64,000 nt of DNA from Eubacterium sp. (GTDB lineage Bacteria > Bacillota > Clostridia > Lachnospirales > Lachnospiraceae): positions 1 to 64,000 of the forward strand of contig JAFYHN010000112.1 in NCBI GenBank assembly GCA_017539165.1, in the 5' to 3' direction. The notes beneath the pieces were generated by a model that saw only the letters and a program-made list of their open reading frames with translations, ran no database searches and had not been told where the DNA came from. Position 1 is the stretch's first letter; every line of letters begins with the position of its first letter. A program made the translations under genes and the position numbers. Shown here piece by piece: positions 37,430-46,150 of the stretch.

Positions 37430-39891
37430 ATGAGATAAAATATTCGGTTACATTTAATATTGTGCTTCAGGAAGCACGCAATATAGCAAGAAGACTGGGA
37501 AGCAGCTATGCAGATAGCAGGCATGTTTTTATTGCGCTTTATACCGTGCACAGAGGGACATCATACAGTATCCTTCTGAAAAATGGATTAAGATCCGAAA
37601 ATATGCAGCAACTTGCAGGTGTCATTCGTGAACAGGCACTTCTTGAAGTCAGATCAACAGCAATATTGCTGCCTGAACTTACAGACAGAACTAAAGAACT
37701 TATCGAGAAAGCAAAGGTTGAAGCTGGTAAGCTTGGTTCTGATAGTGTTGGTACGGCGCATATGCTTATCATGATACTTCAGGATGAAAATGAAGATATC
37801 ATGAATTGCCTGAAAGAGAAGAATATCAATGCAAAGAATGTAGTGGTAGAAGCTCTTATGGCATGCGGAATGGAAAAGGCTGAGGCTGTTAAATACAGTG
37901 AGAAGTTTGTCTCTGCAAATAAAGGCGCTGTTCAGTTTTCAAAGAAGAAAAAGACTATGCTGGAGACTTACTGCAGAGATCTTACTAAAGAGGCTGCAGA
38001 GCTTAAACTTGATCCTGTTATCGGACGAAAACAGGAGATTCTCAGAGTGATGCAGATACTTGGAAGAAGATCCAAGAACAATGCATGTCTTGTTGGCGAG
38101 CCTGGTGTTGGAAAGACAGCTATCGTTGAAGGATTAGCTGATATGATCCATAAGAAGGTTGTTCCGGACAGTCTTAAGAATACTAGGATACTGAGCCTGG
38201 ATCTTTCTGCTATGATCGCAGGTACAAGATACCGTGGTGATTTTGAAGAACGTCTGAAGGGTACTATAGATGAGCTGAAGGCTGATCCTGATATAGTACT
38301 GTTCATAGATGAACTCCATACACTTATCGGTGCCGGTGGTACTGAAGGAACGCATGATGCGGCAAATGTATTCAAACCGGCTCTGTCCAGAGGAGAACTC
38401 CATGTTATCGGAGCAACTACTCTTGATGAATACAGAAAATATATCGAGAAGGATTCGGCTCTCGAGAGAAGATTCCAGCCTGTTACGGTTGAAGAGCCTA
38501 CGAGAGAAGAAACAATCGAGATGCTGGAAGGACTGGCAGAAAACTATCAGAGCTATCATGGCGTGACCATCACAAAAGAAGCCATAGTAGCTGCTGTTGA
38601 CATGTCTATCAGATATATAAATGACAGGTTCTTACCTGATAAGGCTATCGATCTTGTCGATGAAGCCTGTTCAAAAGTCAAGCTTGGAAATATACCAGAG
38701 GATTTCTGTTATGATTTCTCGGAATCATCTGAATGGTTTCTGAAGAGACTTATGGAAGAGGCTCTTCATGATGGAAAGATTGAGAAGGCTGCACAGCTCA
38801 GAAATACTCTTAATCAGAAAAAGAAAGAAAGGGAGTCCGAGCAGGCTGAGAAAGATTTCGGGTTGCTTAAGATTACTCCTGACGATATAGCAGATGTAGT
38901 AGCTATATGGACAAAGATTCCTGTTGCAAGACTTACAGAAACAGAACAGTCCAGACTTGTTAAACTGGAAGATACTCTTCATAAGAGAGTGGTGGGTCAG
39001 CAGGAAGCTGTAGCTGCTATAGCTAGTGCGGTTAGACGAAGCAGAGCTGGACTTAGAAGCCCTGATAAGCCTATTGGGTCATTTCTCTTCCTCGGACCAA
39101 CTGGTGTTGGTAAGACTGAGCTTTCAAAGGCTTTGGCTGAGGCACTTTTCGGAGATGAGAAGAACCTTATCCGCGTAGATATGTCTGAATACATGGAGAA
39201 GCATAATGTATCTAAGATGATTGGATCTCCTCCGGGTTATGTAGGATACGATGAAGGGGGACAGCTTTCTGAACAGGTAAGAAGAAATCCTTACAGTGTC
39301 GTACTTTTCGACGAGGTTGAAAAAGCTCATCCGGATGTATTCAATGTGTTGCTTCAGGTTCTGGACGATGGTGTAATAACCGATGCTCAGGGCAGAAGAG
39401 TCAACTTCAAGAATACCCTTATTATCATGACATCCAATCTCGGAGCAAATAGGATAATCGATCCTAAGACTCTTGGCTTTGTTACAGATAAGTCTGAAGA
39501 CAGAAATTATGCTGAGATGAAGGATAATGTCATGGAAGAGGTTAAGAATCTCTTCAAACCTGAGTTCCTGAATCGACTTGATGATATCATAGTATTTAAG
39601 GCTCTTAGTGAAACTGAAGTAACTCAGATTGCTGAGCTTATGGTCAAGGAACTTAAGCTCAGAGTAGAAAAGAATATGAACATAACACTTTCATATGGTT
39701 CAAGGCTGACGAAGTTTATCTTCGAAAAAGGATATGACAAAAAGTACGGGGCTCGTCCTCTTAGAAGAGCTATTCAGGAGTATATCGAAGATCCGATGGC
39801 GGAACAGATTCTGAAGGGAGAGATAAAAGAAGGAGATACTGTCAGCATTTCCATACTGAAGGATAAAGTGAAGTTTAAGGTAAGAAAATAA
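37426..39891 (+). CDS. clpC: ATP-dependent Clp protease ATP-binding subunit ClpC
   Basis: A Hsp100 unfoldase that feeds ClpP. Order: Clp-N repeat domain (about 1-150), first AAA+ (GEPGVGKTAIVEGLA), UVR-like middle segment (SEWFLKRLMEEALHDGKIEKA), second AAA+ (GPTGVGKTELSKALAEALF) and D2-small domain. 821 residues fits ClpC. Start is GTG, overlapping the purD stop, with no good ribosome site, so coupling to purD is likely. The usual ctsR-mcsA-mcsB genes of Firmicutes clpC operons are missing, yet radA, the usual next gene, follows after one small gene. Confidence 0.93.
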   Translation: MNEIKYSVTFNIVLQEARNIARRLGSSYADSRHVFIALYTVHRGTSYSILLKNGLRSENMQQLAGVIREQALLEVRSTAILLPELTDRTKELIEKAKVEAGKLGSDSVGTAHMLIMILQDENEDIMNCLKEKNINAKNVVVEALMACGMEKAEAVKYSEKFVSANKGAVQFSKKKKTMLETYCRDLTKEAAELKLDPVIGRKQEILRVMQILGRRSKNNACLVGEPGVGKTAIVEGLADMIHKKVVPDSLKNTRILSLDLSAMIAGTRYRGDFEERLKGTIDELKADPDIVLFIDELHTLIGAGGTEGTHDAANVFKPALSRGELHVIGATTLDEYRKYIEKDSALERRFQPVTVEEPTREETIEMLEGLAENYQSYHGVTITKEAIVAAVDMSIRYINDRFLPDKAIDLVDEACSKVKLGNIPEDFCYDFSESSEWFLKRLMEEALHDGKIEKAAQLRNTLNQKKKERESEQAEKDFGLLKITPDDIADVVAIWTKIPVARLTETEQSRLVKLEDTLHKRVVGQQEAVAAIASAVRRSRAGLRSPDKPIGSFLFLGPTGVGKTELSKALAEALFGDEKNLIRVDMSEYMEKHNVSKMIGSPPGYVGYDEGGQLSEQVRRNPYSVVLFDEVEKAHPDVFNVLLQVLDDGVITDAQGRRVNFKNTLIIMTSNLGANRIIDPKTLGFVTDKSEDRNYAEMKDNVMEEVKNLFKPEFLNRLDDIIVFKALSETEVTQIAELMVKELKLRVEKNMNITLSYGSRLTKFIFEKGYDKKYGARPLRRAIQEYIEDPMAEQILKGEIKEGDTVSISILKDKVKFKVRK

Positions 39892-40031
39892 TTCAGTAAA
39901 ATAATAAGTAAATGTAGAAATAAAAACTGTTTTTTGTTACAATTAACTTAGCTGTAATATACAGTGGTTAGTGTGGTAAAAACTCGCAGTAACAAGATCA
40001 AACAGTGTAGCTACCAGGAGGTAAAAAAGAG

Positions 40032-40445
40032 ATGGCAGTAATTGATGAACTCATCCGTGAAGAAGAAAACGGTTCAATAAGCTTTGGTAATTATGAGCTC
40101 ACTTCAAAGACAAAAAAAGATGGATTTGAATATAATGGAGATAGTTATAAGATAAAGACGTTTAATGAGATTACAAAGCTTGAAAGAAATGGAATGTTCG
40201 TATACGAATCAGTTCCGGGAACTGTAGTTCATGAGTTCAGAGCAAACGGGGAAAAGGTAATGTTCAGTGTTGAGGGTGAAGCTGATGCTCAGATAACACT
40301 TGAGCTCGAAGCTGAAACCGAATACAAGGTTCATGTTGGTGGAGTATACGTTGGAAAGATGACAACAAATCTCGGAGGAAAGCTCAGTATAAGTGTGGAA
40401 CTGGAAGATAACGATTTGGTAGATGTGGTTATTGAAAAGCAGTAA
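40032..40445 (+). CDS. Small conserved protein of unknown function (137 aa)
   Basis: A 137-residue soluble protein rich in acidic residues and predicted beta strands. It starts MAVIDELIREEENGSISFGNY and ends with strands of SISVELEDNDLVDVVIEK type. Similar short proteins in Lachnospiraceae carry the label endosialidase in databases as I recall, but nothing here supports a sialidase: no Asp-box and far too short. Strong ribosome site CAGGAGG. It has a 130-base leader and a terminator right after, so it is probably a well-expressed single gene. Confidence 0.7.
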   Translation: MAVIDELIREEENGSISFGNYELTSKTKKDGFEYNGDSYKIKTFNEITKLERNGMFVYESVPGTVVHEFRANGEKVMFSVEGEADAQITLELEAETEYKVHVGGVYVGKMTTNLGGKLSISVELEDNDLVDVVIEKQ

Positions 40446-40469
40446 GAAGAGTGACTGAGAATATAGTAG

Positions 40470-40504
40470 AAAAAAAGCGAACAGATTTCTGCTCGCTTTT
40501 TTTC
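40470..40504 (+). terminator. Terminator after the 137-aa gene
   Basis: AAAAAAGCGA...CAG-ATTT-CTG...TCGCTTTTTTT: a GC-core stem flanked by A and T runs, usable in both directions. Confidence 0.85.
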
Positions 40505-40533
40505 TAAATATAAAATGATTTGAAAGCCTCATG

Positions 40534-40670
40534 GATGTAAGGTACCTTTTCAAGACTCTACTTGCGTACGGTTTGGGCAGCCCCTAGCGGACACTAAGCT
40601 CTCACTTCGCATAGCTCGTGAATCGCTAAGTGCCGAGGCCCAAAACGGTCTTGAAAAGGTACCTTGCATC
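40534..40670. repeat. Nested palindromic element before radA
   Basis: Fills most of the 346-base gap between the 137-aa gene and radA. Outer arms of 23 bases (40534-40556 and 40648-40670) match with one G-T. Inside, TTTGGGC (40572-40578) pairs with GCCCAAA (40638-40644), then CGG/CACT pairs with AGTG/CCG around a bulge, with a TCAC...GTGA tip. No open frame. Sequence differs from the element at 8948 but the design is similar. The rest of the gap (40671-40791) shows nothing beyond the radA ribosome site. Confidence 0.7.
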
Positions 40671-40791
40671 TGCTGGGGAGTACAAATGGGTATAGACTGA
40701 ATCATATATATTTAGAAAAAAATGCGAGTTGGGGATATAAGATAGTTGAAGTAGGGAAAAGAAGGTTAAATAGTATTAAGAAGGAGCCAAG

Positions 40792-42168
40792 ATGGGAAAG
40801 GAAAAACAAGTATTTTACTGTAAGGAATGCGGATATGAGTCGAGCCGATGGCTGGGACAGTGTCCCGGATGTCGTGCCTGGAATACTTTTGTTGAGGAGA
40901 AAGTAACTGTTAAGTCTAAGGTAACGGGTAGGACTGTGCCGGTTTCGGAGCGTCCTAAGGCGACGAGTATAAAGAATGTATCTTCTTCTGAGGAGACTAG
41001 GATTAAGACGAGGATTGGAGAATTGGATAGAGTTCTTGGTGGAGGTATTGTTCAGGGCTCTCTGGTTCTTGTTGGTGGTGATCCCGGTATCGGTAAGTCT
41101 ACTTTGCTTCTTGAAATGTGTAAGAATCTGGTTGAGACTGATACGAAAGTCTTGTATGTATCAGGCGAGGAGTCGGTTTCTCAGATCAAGTCTAGGGCGG
41201 TTAGACTTGGAATAACTGCTGGAACAGTAATGGAAGAAAGACTTATGCTGCTGAGTGACAATGATATGGATAATATTGAGAATCAGATTGATGCACTTAA
41301 AGCTGAAGTTGTTATCGTTGACTCTATTCAGACTATCATGTCGGCTGATATAGATAATGCTCCTGGTACTGTTTCACAGGTTAGGGAAGTTACTGCAAGG
41401 CTTCTTCAGATTGCAAAACAGAAGAATGCGGCAGTATTTATTGTAGGACATGTTACAAAGGAAGGTACCGTAGCTGGACCGAGAACTCTGGAGCATATGG
41501 TGGATTCGGTACTCTATTTTGAAGGTGATGAGAGTGGCGGATTCAGAATGCTGCGTGCAAATAAGAACAGATTTGGATCGACTAATGAGGTTGGAGTTTT
41601 CAATATGACTGATTCAGGACTTGAAGAGGTTACGAATCCGTCGGAATACTTCCTGAACGGAAGACCGGCAGATTCATCTGGATCGGTCGTGGTATGTACG
41701 GTTGAAGGAACAAGGGCTCTTCTGGTTGAGATTCAGGCTCTCTGTACTGATTCTAACTTTAATATGCCAAGAAGAACTGCCGTAGGTCTGGACTATAACA
41801 GGGTAAATCTTCTTATTGCGGTGCTTGAAAAGCGAGGCGGACTCAGTTTGTCAGGATGTGACTGTTATGTTAATATAGCAGGAGGAATGAAGCTTAATGA
41901 TCCGTCCACGGATCTTGGTGTATTATGTGCCATTGCTTCATCTTTCAGAGACAGACCTATTGATGAACATACTTGTATTATCGGTGAGATAGGTCTGGCA
42001 GGAGAGATAAGAGGAGTGAGAAATATCGCGCAGAGAGCTAAAGAGGCAGTGAAACTTGGATATACACGACTTATCATTCCAAAGTCGAATAAGAGTAAAG
42101 AACTCGATCAGTTGAAGGCTGATGTAAATTATGTGGCGAATATCAGAGAGACTCTTGATATTCTCTAA
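40792..42168 (+). CDS. radA: DNA repair protein RadA
   Basis: RadA/Sms, a RecA-like ATPase that drives branch migration in recombination. N-terminal zinc finger CKECGYESSRWLGQCPGC, Walker A GGDPGIGKSTLLL, the RadA-specific KNRFG motif (RANKNRFGSTNEVG), and a Lon-like C-terminal domain. 458 residues, full length. Strong AAGGAG ribosome site. The clpC-radA pairing is common in Firmicutes. Confidence 0.96.
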   Translation: MGKEKQVFYCKECGYESSRWLGQCPGCRAWNTFVEEKVTVKSKVTGRTVPVSERPKATSIKNVSSSEETRIKTRIGELDRVLGGGIVQGSLVLVGGDPGIGKSTLLLEMCKNLVETDTKVLYVSGEESVSQIKSRAVRLGITAGTVMEERLMLLSDNDMDNIENQIDALKAEVVIVDSIQTIMSADIDNAPGTVSQVREVTARLLQIAKQKNAAVFIVGHVTKEGTVAGPRTLEHMVDSVLYFEGDESGGFRMLRANKNRFGSTNEVGVFNMTDSGLEEVTNPSEYFLNGRPADSSGSVVVCTVEGTRALLVEIQALCTDSNFNMPRRTAVGLDYNRVNLLIAVLEKRGGLSLSGCDCYVNIAGGMKLNDPSTDLGVLCAIASSFRDRPIDEHTCIIGEIGLAGEIRGVRNIAQRAKEAVKLGYTRLIIPKSNKSKELDQLKADVNYVANIRETLDIL

Positions 42169-42178
42169 GGGGGAGAAA

Positions 42179-43066
42179 ATGAACAAAAAATCTGTGAGAA
42201 GGATGCTGAGTATATTACTTGGCTTGATGTTTCTGGTTTCATTATGTGGATGTATACCGAATGCTTATTCGAGAGAAGAAGGGGAACAGGCGGAAAAAGA
42301 GCTTAAGGGTTATGTTGAGGAATGGTTGGATCAGAATGTTCCTGGGGCTTATATCAATTCGTGCGAAGTTGAAAGTAGTTATATAACTTCTGGAGCTGCA
42401 TTTGGAAATGGTCTAACTGATATAATAACTGGGGCTTATTCTGTTTCGGGAAAATCACATGAGTTTTTATACGTAAGATCTTCCGATGCTATGTATACAC
42501 AGGATTTATATGATGAAGCGGAAAATATAGTTAGAGATTTGTTTTTTTATGGACTTGGGTTCTCAAAAGAAGATTTGATCATATCGGATGTTTATAGAGT
42601 TGAAGTAGATATTCAACATAAAATTTATTATGATGCAGATGAAGATGGTAAGTTGGAAAGTGAACCTTCACATGGTTACTTTATATATCTACCAAGTGCA
42701 CTAAAACAAGAAGATTTAGATAATTATATTCTCGATGGACTATCTTCTAAAAAAGTAATAGTTGGGGGCTTGGATTTCGAGCTGAATGGTGATATTGAAC
42801 CCGAAGATATAAAACTTGAAGTGTTAAGATTATATCCTGGGTTTGGAACAATCAAGATAAAAACTGACAACGCTGATTATTGTATAATGATCAGTCAGGA
42901 AGATATCGATGGGAAGACGAAGGATGTTATATCCATTGAAAAAAAGACTATTTCAAATGCAACGAAAACTGATGCTACTGCGCAGTCAGCTCAAAAAGCA
43001 TATAATAGTCATTATTATATATATGATCTGGAAAGTTTACATTTTATAAAGGATTATGGTGATTAA
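42179..43066 (+). CDS. Putative lipoprotein of unknown function
   Basis: A 295-residue protein with a lipoprotein signal: basic start, hydrophobic stretch and lipobox LCGC (cysteine near residue 24). The mature part has mixed charged residues and no domain I recognise; it ends with a Thr/Ala/Gln-rich stretch before a final hydrophobic strand. ATG 42179 is set by AAGGGGGAG just before it. It is 10 bases after radA. The second half is visibly more AT-rich than radA, which could mean later acquisition. Terminator follows. Confidence 0.7.
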   Translation: MNKKSVRRMLSILLGLMFLVSLCGCIPNAYSREEGEQAEKELKGYVEEWLDQNVPGAYINSCEVESSYITSGAAFGNGLTDIITGAYSVSGKSHEFLYVRSSDAMYTQDLYDEAENIVRDLFFYGLGFSKEDLIISDVYRVEVDIQHKIYYDADEDGKLESEPSHGYFIYLPSALKQEDLDNYILDGLSSKKVIVGGLDFELNGDIEPEDIKLEVLRLYPGFGTIKIKTDNADYCIMISQEDIDGKTKDVISIEKKTISNATKTDATAQSAQKAYNSHYYIYDLESLHFIKDYGD

Positions 43067-43090
43067 AAGGTCTTAATTGATACGAAATAT

Positions 43091-43128
43091 AAAAGAGAGT
43101 AACAGCTGATTATTGTTACTCTCTTTTT
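43091..43128 (+). terminator. Terminator after the lipoprotein gene
   Basis: AAAAGAGAGTAACA pairs with TGTTACTCTCTTTT, then T. The following 43129-43308 holds no gene; two weak stems (AGAGATC/GATCTCT; ATG-ATTCC/GGAAT-CAT) are the only structure I see. Confidence 0.85.
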
Positions 43129-43309
43129 AACCCCCTAGAGATCACTTCCCCATGTCGAAGATCTCTAACGAAATGCATTCCTAAGTCAATGAATCAGCAC
43201 CTGGGAATACATGAATTTAACTACAGGTGATATATTATCAAAAATGATATTTTGATTGTATATATATGGATGTGAATTAATTATTGATATTTTTCGTCTT
43301 TGGAGAAAT

Positions 43310-43342
43310 AAAAAAGGTCCACCTTTCTGTAAAGGTAGACCT
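43310..43342 (-). terminator. Terminator of the thrH-like gene
   Basis: On the minus strand AGGTCTACCTTTACAGAAAG GTGGACCT is a stem-loop, followed by TTTTTT. Confidence 0.8.
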
Positions 43343-43364
43343 GGAATTAATCTGTGAAAAATGA

Positions 43365-43970
43365 TTAGAGAGCAGCCTTGAATGCAGCTAAAAGATCACT
43401 GTATTCTTCATATGCAGGAAGATCAGGATAATCTGCCTTAATCTGCTCTGTAGAGCGGAAGAGGAATCCCGCCTTACTTGCCTGAATCATGGCAAGATCG
43501 TTGAAGCTGTCTCCAGTTGCGATAGTATCAAATCCGCAGCTCTGAAGAGCTTTAACTGTTGTGAGTTTAGATTTTTCGCATCTCATCTTGAATCCTGTGA
43601 TGCGTCCATCATCAGCAACTTCAAGTGTGTTGCAGAAAAGCGTAGGCATTCCAAGCTTCTCCATAAGTGGCTTTGCAAACTGCTCGAAAGTATCACTTAT
43701 TATTATAGTCTGAGTTACTGAACGAAGCTCGTCGAGGAATTCTTTTGCTCCAGGAAGTGGATCAATCTTAGCGATTGTTTCCTGAATCTCTTTAAGTCCG
43801 AGACCATGCTCGTTAAGAATTCCGATTCTCCAGTTCATAAGTTTATCATAATCAGGTTCATCTCTTGTCGTTTTCTTAAGTTCAGGAATTCCACTTGCCT
43901 CCGAAAATGCAATCCATATCTCCGGAACAAGTACTCCTTCAAGATCAAGACATGCAACATTCATTCCCAT
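43365..43970 (-). CDS. thrH: Phosphoserine phosphatase / homoserine phosphotransferase-like (ThrH)
   Basis: A 201-residue HAD-superfamily enzyme. Nucleophile aspartate in CLDLEGVLVPE (D9), motif II serine/threonine in IIISDTFEQF, and motif III/IV in ATGDSFNDLAMI. The DLEG form of motif I and overall length match ThrH, which hydrolyses phosphoserine and can move phosphate to homoserine in vitro, so it is tied to serine and threonine synthesis. AGGAGG nine bases before the ATG. Single gene with its own promoter and terminator. Confidence 0.85.
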   Translation of the reverse strand: MGMNVACLDLEGVLVPEIWIAFSEASGIPELKKTTRDEPDYDKLMNWRIGILNEHGLGLKEIQETIAKIDPLPGAKEFLDELRSVTQTIIISDTFEQFAKPLMEKLGMPTLFCNTLEVADDGRITGFKMRCEKSKLTTVKALQSCGFDTIATGDSFNDLAMIQASKAGFLFRSTEQIKADYPDLPAYEEYSDLLAAFKAAL

Positions 43971-44008
43971 TTATTTTTTCCTCCTAAATTAAATAAAAAC
44001 CATCCCTA

Positions 44009-44037
44009 ATTATCTATTCGAAGAGCTGATATGTCAA
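44009..44037 (-). promoter_or_regulatory. Promoter of the thrH-like gene
   Basis: Leftward TTGACA (44037-44032), 17 bases, GATAAT (44014-44009), 39 bases before the start codon. Confidence 0.6.
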
Positions 44038-44086
44038 GTATAATCGCAATCTGTATGTGAGTAGGCTGATAATATAGGTAAAAAAC

Positions 44087-44115
44087 TTGACAGTAAAAAG
44101 AGTGGATAGTAGACT
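44087..44115 (+). promoter_or_regulatory. Promoter of the ABC-F gene
   Basis: TTGACA (44087-44092), 17 bases, TAGACT (44110-44115), 42 bases before the ATG. Confidence 0.45.
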
Positions 44116-44157
44116 AAACACGTTGTTTTTGGTCGGAAAGGTATAAAGTGATAGATT

Positions 44158-46125
44158 ATGATATTAGCTTGTCAGAATATACAGAAGAGCTTCGGTGAAA
44201 AAACTGTATTAAAGGATATAAATTTTCATATAGAGAACAGAGATAAATGTGCAATAGTCGGTATTAACGGTGCGGGTAAGACTACTCTTCTCAAGATAAT
44301 ACTTGGAGAAGATGAACCGGATTCCGGTCAGGTAGTTATTGCGCGTGATGTCAGAGTTGGATATCTGTCTCAGACGCAGGACACTGAACTTGATAACACT
44401 ATCTATGGAGCCATGCAGGATGCCAAGAGGTATATTCTTGATATGGAGCAGAGAATGCGCGCTCTTGAGCAGGAAATGCAGGAGAAGACGGGAGATGAGC
44501 TTGCAAGCATTATGGAAGCTTATAACCGACTGTCTACTACATATGACAGAGAGAATGGATATGCCTATGAAAGTGAGATTACAGGAGTTATAGCAGGACT
44601 TGGTTTTACCCAGGATGATTACGACCGTCCTATAGAAACTCTGTCCGGAGGACAGAAGATGCGAGTGGGTTTGGGGAGACTTCTCCTGAGTCATCCTGAT
44701 ATCATCATTCTCGATGAGCCTACTAACCATCTTGATATGTCTTCAATCAGCTGGCTTGAAGGGTTCCTGGCTTCATATCCGGGAGCTGTAATAGTTGTCA
44801 GCCATGATAGATATTTTATAGATAAGATATCGAATAAGATACTTGAGATAGATCAGGGAAGATCTACCATGTACAATGGCAGCTATTCTTATTATAGTGA
44901 GGAAAAGGCGAAGAAACGTAAAGCTGCAATGAATGAGTATCTGAAGCAACAGGCGGAGATTGCCCATGAAGAAGCAGTAATAACAAAGCTCAAACAGTTT
45001 AACAGAGAAAAATCAATAAAACGTGCTGAAAGCCGTGAAAAGAAGCTTGATAAGATAGAACGCATTGAAAAACCAACTGAAGTAAGTGCTGATATGAGAC
45101 TTAAACTTGAGCCGGTATGCGAATCTGGAAATGACGTTCTTCTTGTTGAAGGACTGGCAAAAGCTTTTGGTGATAATAAGCTTTTTGATGACCTTAATAT
45201 GGATATCAAACGTGGAGAGCACGTGGCTCTTATCGGTGGTAACGGTACAGGAAAGACTACCATTCTGAAGATGATCAATAGAATGCTTTCCAAAGATAAC
45301 GGGAAGATTACATTTGGCTCCAAGGTCCGTGTTGGCTACTTTGATCAGGAACATCACGATCTGGATACGAGAAAGACTATATTTGAAGAAATGTCGGATT
45401 CATTTCCAGATATGAACAATACCCGTATAAGAAATGTACTAGCTGCTTTCCTTTTTACAGGAGAGGATGTGTTTAAATCGATAGGTGACCTGTCAGGAGG
45501 TGAGAGAGGACGACTGTCGCTGGCTAAGCTTATGCTTTCTCCGGCTAACTTCCTGATCCTCGATGAGCCTACGAATCATCTTGATATATCTTCAAAGGAG
45601 ATTCTTGAAGATGCACTTAAGGAATACACAGGTACTATCCTGTATGTAAGTCATGACAGATATTTTATTAATAAAACAGCAACCAGAATAATAGAACTGA
45701 GGAATAAGGTTCTTACGAACTTCGTGGGTGATTTTGACTTCTATGAAGAGAATAGAGACAGACTCTATGAACTTCAGCATGGAGAGAACACAGGTTCATC
45801 TGATGATGGTAAGATGGAGATGACCTCTTCGGTTCAGAGTTTAGGAGGAGAAAAAGATTCTTCCGATACTAAATCTGAGGGACGTCTTGAATATGAATCT
45901 AAGAAAGCTCAGTATGCAGCTGAACGCAAGAAGGCAAATGAAATAAAAAGGATTGAATCTGCTATAGCGGAGATAGAAGAAAAACTTGCAGACATTGATT
46001 CGCAGCTTGCTGATCCAGCAAATGGAACCAATGTGGATCTTCTGGTAGAACTTTCACGAAAAAAAGAAGAGTCTGAGGAGACTCTTCTGGAACTCTATAC
46101 CAGACAGGAAGAGCTGTCTGAATGA
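44158..46125 (+). CDS. ABC-F family ATPase
   Basis: A 655-residue protein with two ABC domains and no membrane segment: Walker A GINGAGKTTLLK and GGNGTGKTTILK, signatures LSGGQKMRVGLG and LSGGERGRLSLA, and Walker B ILDEPTNHLDM/I in both. The basic linker between the domains and a C-terminal coiled coil (ERKKANEIKRIESAIAEIEE...) are the ribosome-binding features of ABC-F proteins of the YdiF/Uup type. These act on stalled ribosomes, and some give antibiotic protection. The ribosome site is weak. Converges with the CPBP gene, 25 bases apart. Confidence 0.92.
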   Translation: MILACQNIQKSFGEKTVLKDINFHIENRDKCAIVGINGAGKTTLLKIILGEDEPDSGQVVIARDVRVGYLSQTQDTELDNTIYGAMQDAKRYILDMEQRMRALEQEMQEKTGDELASIMEAYNRLSTTYDRENGYAYESEITGVIAGLGFTQDDYDRPIETLSGGQKMRVGLGRLLLSHPDIIILDEPTNHLDMSSISWLEGFLASYPGAVIVVSHDRYFIDKISNKILEIDQGRSTMYNGSYSYYSEEKAKKRKAAMNEYLKQQAEIAHEEAVITKLKQFNREKSIKRAESREKKLDKIERIEKPTEVSADMRLKLEPVCESGNDVLLVEGLAKAFGDNKLFDDLNMDIKRGEHVALIGGNGTGKTTILKMINRMLSKDNGKITFGSKVRVGYFDQEHHDLDTRKTIFEEMSDSFPDMNNTRIRNVLAAFLFTGEDVFKSIGDLSGGERGRLSLAKLMLSPANFLILDEPTNHLDISSKEILEDALKEYTGTILYVSHDRYFINKTATRIIELRNKVLTNFVGDFDFYEENRDRLYELQHGENTGSSDDGKMEMTSSVQSLGGEKDSSDTKSEGRLEYESKKAQYAAERKKANEIKRIESAIAEIEEKLADIDSQLADPANGTNVDLLVELSRKKEESEETLLELYTRQEELSE

Positions 46126-46150
46126 TTTTGTAATAAGTTATTGATGTATG

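Noticed and set aside
40032-40445. An endosialidase
   Set aside because: 137 residues is far too short, and no sialidase motif is seen; the label seems to be inherited from databases.
43129-43308. A riboswitch
   Set aside because: The stems are weak, and no gene lies directly downstream on either strand in a position to be controlled.
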